Assembly: GCA_019236735.1 (NCBI GenBank)
Contig: JAFAIM010000019.1
Location: 107,756-171,755 of the forward strand
Reading direction: 5' to 3'
From: Burkholderiaceae bacterium
Lineage (GTDB): Bacteria > Pseudomonadota > Gammaproteobacteria > Burkholderiales > Burkholderiaceae_F
Length of the DNA: 64,000 nt
The notes under the pieces are model-generated. The model saw nothing but the letters and a program-made list of their open reading frames with translations, was not told the DNA's origin and did no database searches. Positions 35,004-42,586 of the stretch are shown here, piece after piece. How positions within the stretch are numbered: position 1 is the stretch's first letter; each line of letters begins with the position of its first letter. The translations under genes and the position numbers were made by a program.

Positions 35004-35324
35004 TCAGACCGCTTCGGCCTTCTTCAGCAATTCCAGCAGCTCTCCGCTCTGGTACATCTCGGTCATGATGTCGGAGCCCCCGACGAACTGCCCGTTGACG
35101 TACAGCTGAGGAATGGTCGGCCAGTTGGCGTAGTCCTTCACGCCCTGGCGTACGCCGTCGTCGTCCAGGACGTTCACCGTCACCAGCTTTTTCACGCCGC
35201 ACGACTTCAGGATCTGGATCGCACGACCCGAAAAGCCGCACTGCGGGAACTGTGAAGTGCCCTTCATGAAAAGAACGACCTGATTGTCCGAAAGGGTCTG
35301 CTCGATGAATTGCTTGGCGTCCAT
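35004..35324 (-). CDS. grxD: Monothiol glutaredoxin GrxD (Grx4 type)
   Basis: The 106-residue CGFS-type glutaredoxin has FMKGTSQFPQCGFSGRAIQI with the single active Cys, WPTIPQLYVNGQFVGGSDI and a normal length. It binds and hands on [2Fe-2S] clusters with glutathione and BolA partners in the cytosol. It is 46 bp upstream of ubiX on the same strand. Confidence 0.95.
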   Translation of the reverse strand: MDAKQFIEQTLSDNQVVLFMKGTSQFPQCGFSGRAIQILKSCGVKKLVTVNVLDDDGVRQGVKDYANWPTIPQLYVNGQFVGGSDIMTEMYQSGELLELLKKAEAV

Positions 35325-35552
35325 TTGAAATCCGTTCTTGTAACGCGGGAAACGCGCCGAAATTCTGCTTCCGTTAGTCTAGGAATCAGGGCCATGTGCG
35401 TCAAACCGGGAAAACACCTCACTCGGCAGCGCTCCCGAAAACTTGAGTCCTCCGATTGACAAAGAAGGGTATTTCAACGCGCGATGCTCCGGTCCCCTAC
35501 TAAGGCGCGCTGCCGCAAGAATGCCTGCCAAGGAGATGGGCTAGGAGTGGGC

Positions 35553-35702
35553 ATGTCGAAAACGGATGTACGCAAACTGGCCTGGGTGCTTCGTCTGATC
35601 GGCTATGGGATGCTGATCGGGTCCGCAGCCATGTTGTTCCTGGGCGTGCAGCACGCGTCGGCCGCGTCGAGCGGGTCGGCGCCGCTCGCCGTCGTGAAAT
35701 AG
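35553..35702 (+). CDS. Small single-helix membrane protein
   Basis: A 49-residue frame, MSKTDVRKLAWVLRLIGYGM..., with one membrane helix (LRLIGYGMLIGSAAMLFLGV) and a short Ala/Ser tail. AGGAG seven bases before the ATG at 35553 supports translation. A good -35 (TTGACA at 35456-35461) lies upstream, but I find no -10 at the right distance. A GC-rich hairpin follows the stop. I do not know the function. It points in the opposite direction to all its neighbours, which argues that it is an independent gene. Confidence 0.6.
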   Translation: MSKTDVRKLAWVLRLIGYGMLIGSAAMLFLGVQHASAASSGSAPLAVVK

Positions 35703-35750
35703 CCACCCCCTTTCGTTTCTCGCCTCTGCGCGCGGGCGTTGCGAAGAAGT

Positions 35751-35796
35751 GCGGGAGGGGGAGGAGAGCACCCCGAACCCTCCCGCGCGCGCTTTT
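35751..35796. terminator. Bidirectional hairpin terminator between the small membrane protein gene and prmC
   Basis: GCGGGAGGG (35751-35759) pairs perfectly with CCCTCCCGC (35778-35786); GCGCGCGCTTTT follows. It lies between two converging genes and could stop transcription from both sides. Confidence 0.6.
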
Positions 35797-35823
35797 CTGC
35801 AGCTTTGGCTGCGCCATTCCGTC

Positions 35824-36696
35824 CTAGTTGATCCGACCCACGCAGACCCTTTCGATCCCCGCCAGATCTTGCAGCGTGTGAGTCGAGTCAAACCCGCTGC
35901 TCGCCATCAGTTTGCGCACGGCCCTGCCTTGGTTGTACCCGTGCTCGAGCAGCAGCGCGCCTCCGGTCGCAAGATGTTTCGGCGCGTCGCGCGCGATCTG
36001 CACCAGATTCGACATTCCGTCCGCGCCGTCGGTCAGCGCCTCGCGCGGCTCGTACGATAGTTCTTCCAGGTGCGGGTCGCCAGAGGCCACGTACGGCGGA
36101 TTGGCGACGATCAGCTCGAAGCGTCCGCGTAGCGGCGCGAACCAACACCCGCACAGGAAAGCGACGCTCGCGGACAATGCGGCGGCGTTGCGCCGCGCCA
36201 CTTCCAGCGCCGAGCGCGAGACGTCGATTGCCCAGACCTGCGCATCGGGGCGCTCCAGCGCGAGCGTGATCGCGATGCAACCGCTTCCGGTACCCAGATC
36301 CAATACCCTGGGCGCGAAGATGCCCTGCATCTGGCGCAGCGCGGCCTCGACCAGGCACTCGGTCTCCGGCCTGGGGATCAGCACGGAGCGATCGACCCGG
36401 AACAAACGTCCGAAGAATTCGCGTTGCCCCAGAAGATAGGCGACCGGCTCCCCGCGCGCGCGCCGGGCGCACAAATCGCGGAAACGAGCTACGCCATCGG
36501 GTGTGACCGGTTGTTGCGGGCGCGCGATTAATGCTTCGCGTTTGGCATCGAGCACGAACGCCAGCAGCGATCGCGCTTCCGAGGCGTCGATCCCCGACGA
36601 CTCGATCAAGTCACGTGCGGAAGCGATGGAGCCGGAACTCCCCTCTCCCGCTTGCGGGAGAGGGGCCTGGGGTGAGGGGGCAAAGGCGGCGGTCAC
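35824..36696 (-). CDS. prmC: Release-factor glutamine methyltransferase PrmC
   Basis: The 290-residue enzyme methylates the GGQ glutamine of release factors. It shows [20 protein letters not shown] (SAM site) and the catalytic NPPY ([13 protein letters not shown]). GTG 36696 overlaps the prfA stop, as expected for prfA-prmC coupling. The first 20 or so residues ([15 protein letters not shown]) are the translation of a REP-like palindrome, so the N-terminus is longer than normal; the family's own sequence begins near [10 protein letters not shown]. Confidence 0.93.
   Translation of the reverse strand: MTAAFAPSPQAPLPQAGEGSSGSIASARDLIESSGIDASEARSLLAFVLDAKREALIARPQQPVTPDGVARFRDLCARRARGEPVAYLLGQREFFGRLFRVDRSVLIPRPETECLVEAALRQMQGIFAPRVLDLGTGSGCIAITLALERPDAQVWAIDVSRSALEVARRNAAALSASVAFLCGCWFAPLRGRFELIVANPPYVASGDPHLEELSYEPREALTDGADGMSNLVQIARDAPKHLATGGALLLEHGYNQGRAVRKLMASSGFDSTHTLQDLAGIERVCVGRIN
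36640..36665. repeat. REP-like palindrome inside the 5' end of prmC
   Basis: CCCCTCTCCCGC (36640-36651), TT, GCGGGAGAGGGG (36654-36665): a perfect 12-bp stem, with the flank GCCTGGGGTGAGGG that is common in dispersed repeats of many proteobacteria. Here it lies inside the reading frame and is translated. Confidence 0.7.
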
Positions 36697-37778
36697 GACG
36701 CCAGAGCGGCGAGCTGGTCGGCCTGGAACTGCGCGGTCAACGCGTCGACCAGCTGGTCCAGCTCGCCGTCCAGGATCTGTTCGATTTTGTACAACGTCAG
36801 GTTGATCCGGTGGTCGGTCACCCGGCCTTGCGGGAAGTTGTAGGTGCGGATCCGCTCGGAACGGTCGCCGCTTCCAATCAGCGAACGGCGTTCGTTTGCC
36901 TCCTTTTCCTGCTGTTCTCGCAGCTGCCGGTCCTTCAGCCGCGCCGCCAGCACCTTGAGCGCGCGCTCCCGGTTTTTATGCTGCGAGCGGTCGTCCTGGC
37001 ACTCGACCACGATCCCGGTCGCCAAGTGCGTGATTCGCACGGCCGACTCGGTCTTGTTCACATGTTGTCCGCCGGCGCCGGAGGCGCGGAACACGTCCAC
37101 GCGGATTTCGGATGGGTCGATCGCCACGTCATTGATCTCGTCCGCCTCCGGCATCACTGCGACGGTGCACGCCGACGTGTGGATGCGGCCTTGCGCTTCG
37201 GTCTGGGGCACTCTTTGCACCCGATGCCCGCCCGATTCGAATTTGAGCCGGCTGTAGGCGCCCTTGCCAACGATCCGCACGATCACCTCTTTGAACCCGC
37301 CCAAATCCGACGCACTGTGCGAAATCATTTCGGCCTGCCAGCGCCGGCGCTCCGCGTAGTGCATGTACATTCGCAGCAGGTCCGCCGCGAACAGCGCAGA
37401 CTCCTGCCCGCCGGTGCCGGCGCGAATCTCCAGGAAGATGTTGCGCTCGTCGTTGGGGTCGGCGGGCAGCAGCAGCCGCTGCAAGTCGGACGCGAGCGTT
37501 TCCATTCGCCGCCGCGCGCTTCCCGACTCCTCCTCGGCCAGCGCTCGCATCTCCGGATCGCCGATCAGCTCCTGCGCGGCGAGCAAGTCGGCCTGCGCGC
37601 GCGCGTACTCCTGGTAGCGCGCGACTACCGGCTCGATCTCCGCCCGTTCGCGTGACAGGCGGCGCAGTTGATCGAGGTCGCGCGCAGCGTCGGGTTGCGC
37701 CAACGCGACGTCGATCTGCTGCAAACGCTGCGCCAGCTGCGCGAGCTTGCCCCGGATCGACTCGTTGAAAGTGGCCAT
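36693..37778 (-). CDS. prfA: Peptide chain release factor 1
   Basis: The 361-residue release factor ends translation at UAA and UAG. The GGQ motif ([20 protein letters not shown]) is intact. The codon-recognition tripeptide, normally P-A-T or P-V-T, reads PQT ([14 protein letters not shown]); the codon CAG is clear. Domain order and length are normal. It lies between hemA and prmC, the common order, and its stop overlaps the prmC GTG. Confidence 0.95.
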   Translation of the reverse strand: MATFNESIRGKLAQLAQRLQQIDVALAQPDAARDLDQLRRLSRERAEIEPVVARYQEYARAQADLLAAQELIGDPEMRALAEEESGSARRRMETLASDLQRLLLPADPNDERNIFLEIRAGTGGQESALFAADLLRMYMHYAERRRWQAEMISHSASDLGGFKEVIVRIVGKGAYSRLKFESGGHRVQRVPQTEAQGRIHTSACTVAVMPEADEINDVAIDPSEIRVDVFRASGAGGQHVNKTESAVRITHLATGIVVECQDDRSQHKNRERALKVLAARLKDRQLREQQEKEANERRSLIGSGDRSERIRTYNFPQGRVTDHRINLTLYKIEQILDGELDQLVDALTAQFQADQLAALAS

Positions 37779-37844
37779 ACGTGGATTACCGGTCCGTGCG
37801 CAGGGCTCTGCGCATTTTGCCGCTGCGCGCTACCCGGTCGCTCG

Positions 37845-39131
37845 TTACTCGTTGCGCTGATAGAAGCGCGCCAGCAGCTCGATGTGCCGGTTGCGCTCCT
37901 CGTCGGGCGCGCTGGCGGCGTCGTTCAGCAGCGAGATCGGCGCGTGCAGGAACTTGTTGGTCAGCGCGTGCGAGAACTGGTCCAGGACCGCATCGGGCGG
38001 CGTTCCGCGCGCGAGCAGCCGGCGCGCGCGCTCGATCTCGCGGCTGCGCATCTCCTCGGCGCGGTCGCGCAGTTCGCGGATCAGCGGCACTGTGGCGCGG
38101 CTGCTCAGCCAGGCCTCGAAATCGCGCACGCGCGATTCGATGATCGCTTCGGCCTGTGCCACGGCTGCCTGACGCGATTCGGACGCCGTCTGCACGATGC
38201 GCCCGAGGTCGTCGACCGTGTACAGGTACACGTCCTGCAGGCGCGCGACTTCCGGCTCGACGTCGCGCGGAACCGCGAGGTCGAACACGACGATCGGTCG
38301 GCGGCGGCGTGCCCGTACCGCGCGCTCGACCATGCCCAGTCCGATGATCGGAAGCGTGCTCGCGGTGCAGGAAACTACGACATCGAAGCGAACCAGCGCC
38401 TCGGGCAGTTCGCTCAGACGCATCGCCTGTCCGTGCAGGCGCGAAGACAGCGCGTGTGCGCGCTCCAGGGAACGGTTGGCCACCGTGATCGAGCGGGGAT
38501 GCCGCGCGGCGAAGTGCGTGGCGGCCAGTTCGATCATCTCGCCGGCGCCGACGAACAGCATATGGCTGCGATCGAGCTGTCCGAAAATACGCTCGCATAC
38601 TCGTACGGCCGCCGCCGCCATCGACACCGAATGGGCGCCGATCTCAGTGCTCGAGCGCACTTCCTTGGCGACCGCGAACGTTCGCTGGAACAGGTGATTC
38701 AGCAGAAGGCCCAGCCCGCCGGCCTGGCGCGCCAGGCGCTCGGCTTCCTTCATCTGGCCGAGGATCTGCGGCTCGCCCAGCACCATCGAATCCAGACCGC
38801 TTGCAACCCGGAATGCGTGCCGCACCGCCTCGGTGTGCGGGAGCACGTACGAGGCCTTGCGCAAATCTTGCGGATCGATCCCCTTTTCGTGCGCGACGAA
38901 TTCAGCGAGCGCCACACCCGCTTCCAGCGGCTCGTCGACCGCGCAATACAGCTCGGTCCGGTTGCAGGTGGAAACGATCGCGGCCTCGCTCGGTGCGATC
39001 GAACGGGGCGAGGCAAGGCGCTCGCGCAGGCGCGCGATGGCACCGCCGACCTCTTCAGGGACGAATGCGACTCGCTCCCGCAGGGGCAGCGGCGCGCTCT
39101 GATGGTTCAATCCGAGCGCGACCAGCTGCAT
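37845..39131 (-). CDS. hemA: Glutamyl-tRNA reductase HemA
   Basis: The 428-residue enzyme begins tetrapyrrole synthesis by reducing glutamyl-tRNA to glutamate-1-semialdehyde with NADPH. It shows [14 protein letters not shown] at the N-terminus, the catalytic Cys in [29 protein letters not shown], and the NADPH site LFVGAGEM. I chose ATG 39131, where the family sequence starts; the frame runs on to 39200. It is the first gene of the hemA-prfA-prmC group on the minus strand. Confidence 0.95.
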   Translation of the reverse strand: MQLVALGLNHQSAPLPLRERVAFVPEEVGGAIARLRERLASPRSIAPSEAAIVSTCNRTELYCAVDEPLEAGVALAEFVAHEKGIDPQDLRKASYVLPHTEAVRHAFRVASGLDSMVLGEPQILGQMKEAERLARQAGGLGLLLNHLFQRTFAVAKEVRSSTEIGAHSVSMAAAAVRVCERIFGQLDRSHMLFVGAGEMIELAATHFAARHPRSITVANRSLERAHALSSRLHGQAMRLSELPEALVRFDVVVSCTASTLPIIGLGMVERAVRARRRRPIVVFDLAVPRDVEPEVARLQDVYLYTVDDLGRIVQTASESRQAAVAQAEAIIESRVRDFEAWLSSRATVPLIRELRDRAEEMRSREIERARRLLARGTPPDAVLDQFSHALTNKFLHAPISLLNDAASAPDEERNRHIELLARFYQRNE

Positions 39132-39307
39132 CTCGATCAGACCGATCGGTTTTCTCCGCCAAGTGCTTGATTCGGAAGTATAGAGAACGGTGATCTGCAC
39201 CGGATCTGACCAGGCGCAAGTTCGTTTGGTCTACCCGCTGGTACAAATGCATCCAAATCTAAGGAATACATACGAAATACATGCGGTGCTTCGGTTGTAA
39301 AGCGGAA

Positions 39308-39322
39308 TGAGAAGCGTTATCA
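39308..39322. promoter_or_regulatory. Candidate Fur box before the cupredoxin/FTR1 genes
   Basis: TGAGAAGCGTTATCA matches the 7-1-7 Fur consensus TGATAATCATTATCA at 12 of 15 positions and lies 36 bp before the start of an iron-uptake operon. Repression by iron is therefore expected. Confidence 0.6.
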
Positions 39323-39357
39323 TTTCCTCGAACTACTGATCGGAACCGGCAGAAGCC

Positions 39358-39696
39358 ATGACGGCGCAAGTGCTAATCAGGAAGCTCCTTCCCGTGCTGC
39401 TCGTTGCAGCGTGCGCGCCGGCGCTCGCGGATGACCCGGAGTTCACGCTGCAGTTGCGCGAGCACCGCTTTACGCCTTCCGAAGTCAAGGTGCCGGCCGG
39501 CGCCAAGGTCAGGCTGGTGATCGACAACCAGGACGGAACCGTCGAAGAGTTCGACAGCTTCGCGTTGAATCGCGAAAAGCTCGTGTTCCCCAATTCGAAG
39601 GGCACTGTGTTCATCGGCCCGCTGAAGCCCGGCCGTTACGAATTCATGGGTGAGTTCAATCAGAGCACGGCCAAAGGCGTGGTCGTGGCCGAATAA
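39358..39696 (+). CDS. Periplasmic cupredoxin-like protein of an iron importer (FtrB-like)
   Basis: The 112-residue protein has a signal peptide (cleavage ALA-DD) and a cupredoxin fold (FTLQLREHRFTPSEVKVPAG, LVIDNQDGTVEEFDS, LKPGRYEFMGEF). Canonical copper ligands are incomplete. Comparable proteins act with FTR1-type permeases in ferrous iron import (FtrB). An iron permease gene lies 25 bp downstream. A Fur-like site precedes it. Confidence 0.82.
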   Translation: MTAQVLIRKLLPVLLVAACAPALADDPEFTLQLREHRFTPSEVKVPAGAKVRLVIDNQDGTVEEFDSFALNREKLVFPNSKGTVFIGPLKPGRYEFMGEFNQSTAKGVVVAE

Positions 39697-39721
39697 ACGA
39701 CTGGATACGGGGTTGGACTCG

Positions 39722-40549
39722 ATGTTGGCAGCAGCGGTGATCGTTTTTCGCGAATCCCTCGAGGCGGCGCTCGTAATTGGAATCGTCGCTGCTGCCACAC
39801 GGCCGATTTCCGGGCGAATCTGGTGGATCGCGCTCGGAGCGTTTGCCGGCATCGTCGGCTCGATTGGCGTGGCAGAGGTTGCGCAATCGATCGCGCAACT
39901 GGCAGGCGGCTACGGCCAGGAGCTGTTTAGCGCAGTCGTTCTCGCGCTCGCTGTGGCGATGCTCGCCTGGCACAACGTCTGGATGGCCAGCCACGGGCGG
40001 CAGATGGCCGCGCAGGCGCGCGAGCTGGGCTGCTCGGTCGTGCGCGGCGAGGCCGCGCTGACGGCGATCGCAACGGCGGTGGCGCTGACAGTGTTGCGTG
40101 AAGGATCCGAAACGGTGTTGTTCCTGGGCGGCATCGCATCCTCGGCCGGCTCCACGCGCTTCGCGCTGGCAGCCGGCGGCGCGCTCGGGCTGGTAGCCGG
40201 CGCAGCGGCCGGCGTGTTGATCTACGCAGGCCTGCTGCGCGTACCGGTGCGCCAGCTGTTCGGCGTGACGGGCTGGCTGATCTTGCTACTGGCGGCTGGT
40301 ATGGCGGGCCAGTGTGCTCGCGTTCTGATCCAGGCCGACCTGCTGCCGGCGCTCGTCTCGCCGCTGTGGGATACCTCGAAGTGGATGCCGGACAACTCGG
40401 CGGTCGGAACGCTGCTGCACGCGCTGATGGGATATCAGGCCCAGCCGAGCGGCACGCAGGTCCTGTTTTACCTCGCGGCGCTGGTGCTGATTTTCGTGGC
40501 GATGCGCCGCGCTCAGTCGCGCTCCGCCCAATCACCCTCTGCGGCCTGA
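39722..40549 (+). CDS. FTR1-family iron permease (FtrC/EfeU-like)
   Basis: The 275-residue, seven-helix permease has both iron-binding R-E-x-x-E motifs: FRESLEAALVIG near the N-terminus and LREGSETVLFLGG near residue 127. The start at ATG 39722 is the first that gives a normal N-terminus. It forms a two-gene core with the cupredoxin; the P19-like and ferredoxin partners of complete Ftr systems are missing nearby. Confidence 0.9.
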   Translation: MLAAAVIVFRESLEAALVIGIVAAATRPISGRIWWIALGAFAGIVGSIGVAEVAQSIAQLAGGYGQELFSAVVLALAVAMLAWHNVWMASHGRQMAAQARELGCSVVRGEAALTAIATAVALTVLREGSETVLFLGGIASSAGSTRFALAAGGALGLVAGAAAGVLIYAGLLRVPVRQLFGVTGWLILLLAAGMAGQCARVLIQADLLPALVSPLWDTSKWMPDNSAVGTLLHALMGYQAQPSGTQVLFYLAALVLIFVAMRRAQSRSAQSPSAA

Positions 40550-40561
40550 GCCGTCTGGATC

Positions 40562-41302
40562 GTGCGGCTCCAACTGGGCCTGGCGGTCGCGGCTGCGCTG
40601 GTTTTCGCGCCCCGCGCGGATGCGGCCGAACCATCCGACTACGTTCTGGTGCCTGGGGTCGTTTACGGGGAGCGCGCGATCGACCTCAAAATGGGAAGCT
40701 TCTCCGGGCCGGGACCACGCGACAGCGCCGGCAGCGTCGCGTTCGAGTACTCCCCGACCGCGTGGTGGGTGACCGAGCTGTACGCTGCATACGCGCGCCC
40801 GGGCGGACAGGGCACTCGGTTCGATGCGATCGAGTGGGAAAATCGCTTCCAGTTGACCGAACCGGGCCAGTATGCGACCGACTGGGGCGGCGTGATCGAG
40901 ATTGAAAAACCGCACGAGGCGGGTTCCGGCTGGAACGTGACCGTTGGCCCGCTGATCCAAGGCGCTCTGATGGGCGAACGCGTCCAGTGGAACCTCAATC
41001 CGCTGCTTTCGCGCAACCTGGCTGGGCCCGAGGGGGCTTCGACGCAGCTCGGATACCAGGCCCAGTTGAAGTATCGCTACCGGCGCTGGCTGGAGTTCGG
41101 AGCGCAAGGCCTCGGCGACCTTGGCCCGTGGGCCCACTGGTCGGCGCTGCAGCAGCAAACCCATCGCGCCGGTCCCGCACTGTTTGGCCGCGTGGGCCTC
41201 GGCGGGCGCCGCTCGTTGAGCTACAACGCCGGGTGGCTGTTCGGGCTGGTGAACGGCGCGCCTTCCGACACCGTGCGCGCCCAGCTCGAATACGAATTCT
41301 GA
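40562..41302 (+). CDS. Outer-membrane beta-barrel-like protein
   Basis: The 246-residue protein has a signal peptide (ADAAEPSDY) and alternating hydrophobic strands such as GSVAFEYSPTAWWVTELYAA and LGYQAQLKYRYRRWLEFGAQ, and ends in Phe (RAQLEYEF), the signature for outer-membrane insertion. It starts at GTG 40562, 12 bp after the FTR1 gene, suggesting an operon and a role at the outer membrane connected with iron; no plug or TonB box is seen. Confidence 0.7.
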   Translation: MRLQLGLAVAAALVFAPRADAAEPSDYVLVPGVVYGERAIDLKMGSFSGPGPRDSAGSVAFEYSPTAWWVTELYAAYARPGGQGTRFDAIEWENRFQLTEPGQYATDWGGVIEIEKPHEAGSGWNVTVGPLIQGALMGERVQWNLNPLLSRNLAGPEGASTQLGYQAQLKYRYRRWLEFGAQGLGDLGPWAHWSALQQQTHRAGPALFGRVGLGGRRSLSYNAGWLFGLVNGAPSDTVRAQLEYEF

Positions 41303-41303
41303 T

Positions 41304-42209
41304 ATGGACCGGCGCGACTGGGCCGCGGCGGTGCGGCTGTTCGCGTCGATGTCCCTGGTCGGTGCCTACGTAGCGCTCGTCAAGCCGCTTACGGCGCTGA
41401 TTCCCCTGTTTGTGCTGGCGTTCCTGCGCTTCGCGATCGCGGCAGTGCCATTGATTCCGTGGACGGTTCGCGCCGCGGGCGAGCCGCCGCTCACGCGCGC
41501 CGAATCGTGGCAGCTGTTCCTGCAGTCCTTCTTCGGCAACTTCCTGTTCTCGATTTGCATGTTGTGGGGGTTGGCGCTGACATCGGCCACTGCAGCGGGA
41601 CTGGTACTGGGGGCGCTGCCGGTGGTGGTCGCGCTGCTGTCGGCGCTGCTGCTGCGCGAGCGCCTGAGCGCGCGCCTGCTGCTGGCAGTGCTGTGCGCCG
41701 GCACCGGAATCGCACTGGCGCAGATCGGAAAAGCCGATGCGGGCGTGCATTCGGCGAGCTGGCTCGGCAGTGCGCTGGTGTTTGCGGCAGTGTGCTGTGA
41801 GGCGCTGTACGTAGTGATCGGCAAGCGGCTTGCTGCCACGCGCACGCCGATGCGGGTTTCGGCCTGGATCAATCTGTGGGGCCTGGTGCTGACGACGCCG
41901 CTGGGTCTTTGGCAGATCGCGCGGCTCGACGTGGCCGCGATCGCACCGCGCTACTGGGCGTATCTGGTGTTTTATTCGGTGTCAGCGAGTGTCGTAGCTG
42001 TGGCCTTGTGGATGTCCGGACTTCGCCGGATCCCGGCGGCGTTTGCCGGCGTTTTCACCGTAGCACTGCCGCTGTCGACCACGGCGGTCGCGGTCGTTGT
42101 GCTGGGCGAGCACCTGGCCTGGGAGCACGCGTTCGCGCTCGGCTTCGCGCTGGCGGCGATCCTGCTGGCCGCGTGGCCCGCGTCACCACGCGCCGCGGCT
42201 CAGGCCTGA
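41304..42209 (+). CDS. EamA/DMT-family transporter
   Basis: The 301-residue protein has ten predicted helices in two EamA repeats. It shows the family's ALPVVVALLSALLLRERLS in the first half and VFTVALPLSTTAVAVVVLGE in the second. Such proteins usually export metabolites or amino acids; the cargo is unknown. It begins one base after the stop of the outer-membrane protein gene and is followed by the kdp promoter region. Confidence 0.88.
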   Translation: MDRRDWAAAVRLFASMSLVGAYVALVKPLTALIPLFVLAFLRFAIAAVPLIPWTVRAAGEPPLTRAESWQLFLQSFFGNFLFSICMLWGLALTSATAAGLVLGALPVVVALLSALLLRERLSARLLLAVLCAGTGIALAQIGKADAGVHSASWLGSALVFAAVCCEALYVVIGKRLAATRTPMRVSAWINLWGLVLTTPLGLWQIARLDVAAIAPRYWAYLVFYSVSASVVAVALWMSGLRRIPAAFAGVFTVALPLSTTAVAVVVLGEHLAWEHAFALGFALAAILLAAWPASPRAAAQA

Positions 42210-42223
42210 TTTTTCACCTTCCT

Positions 42224-42261
42224 TACGTTTTTGTACGTTTTTGCGCCTTCTTTACACGGCG
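42224..42261 (+). promoter_or_regulatory. Candidate KdpE-controlled kdp promoter region
   Basis: A tandem direct repeat TACGTTTTTG (42224-42233 and 42234-42243) is followed by TTCTTTACACGGCG (42248-42261). The last part resembles the T-rich TTTACA-GC element bound by KdpE before the E. coli kdp operon. It lies 70 bp before the first small kdp ORF. Function inferred by resemblance. Confidence 0.5.
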
Positions 42262-42331
42262 CGCGCGAACATTTGCGCCGTTTCGATTCGGGGCAGCCTA
42301 TCGTGCTTGCGCTCGGCACCAGGAGATTGGG

Positions 42332-42433
42332 ATGGCGGACGCTTTGATGGCGGCGCTGATCGCCGTGCTTTTTGTCGGCGCGGTAGCTCTTGCACGGTTC
42401 TGCGAACACCTGGCAGCGCGGGGGAAAGCCTAG
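42332..42433 (+). CDS. Small membrane protein upstream of kdpF
   Basis: A 33-residue frame, MADALMAALIAVLFVGAVAL followed by ARFCEHLAARGKA, with one membrane helix. AGGAG at 42321-42325 is well spaced to the ATG. Single-helix ORFs with a similar helix and a following R-F/L-C-E-x-L segment occur before kdpF in other kdp loci. It may be an additional small subunit or regulator of the K+ pump. Confidence 0.6.
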   Translation: MADALMAALIAVLFVGAVALARFCEHLAARGKA

Positions 42434-42494
42434 CGGCGCGCAAAGCGGCCAGGCGCGCGCTTCCGTAGCGAAATCGACTGGGAGAGGTCACGAA

Positions 42495-42575
42495 ATGCTG
42501 TGGGTAGGAATGATCGTTTCGATCGGTTTGCTGGTGTACCTGTGCGTCGCGATGTTCGACGCTGAGAACTTCTGA
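42495..42575 (+). CDS. kdpF: Kdp K+ ATPase small subunit KdpF
   Basis: A 26-residue single-helix peptide starting MLWVGMIVSIGLLVYLCVAM and ending FDAENF, close to the NAEAF end of E. coli KdpF. GGGAGAGG precedes the ATG. KdpF stabilises the KdpABC complex. Confidence 0.85.
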   Translation: MLWVGMIVSIGLLVYLCVAMFDAENF

Positions 42576-42586
42576 GAGTGGCGCCT

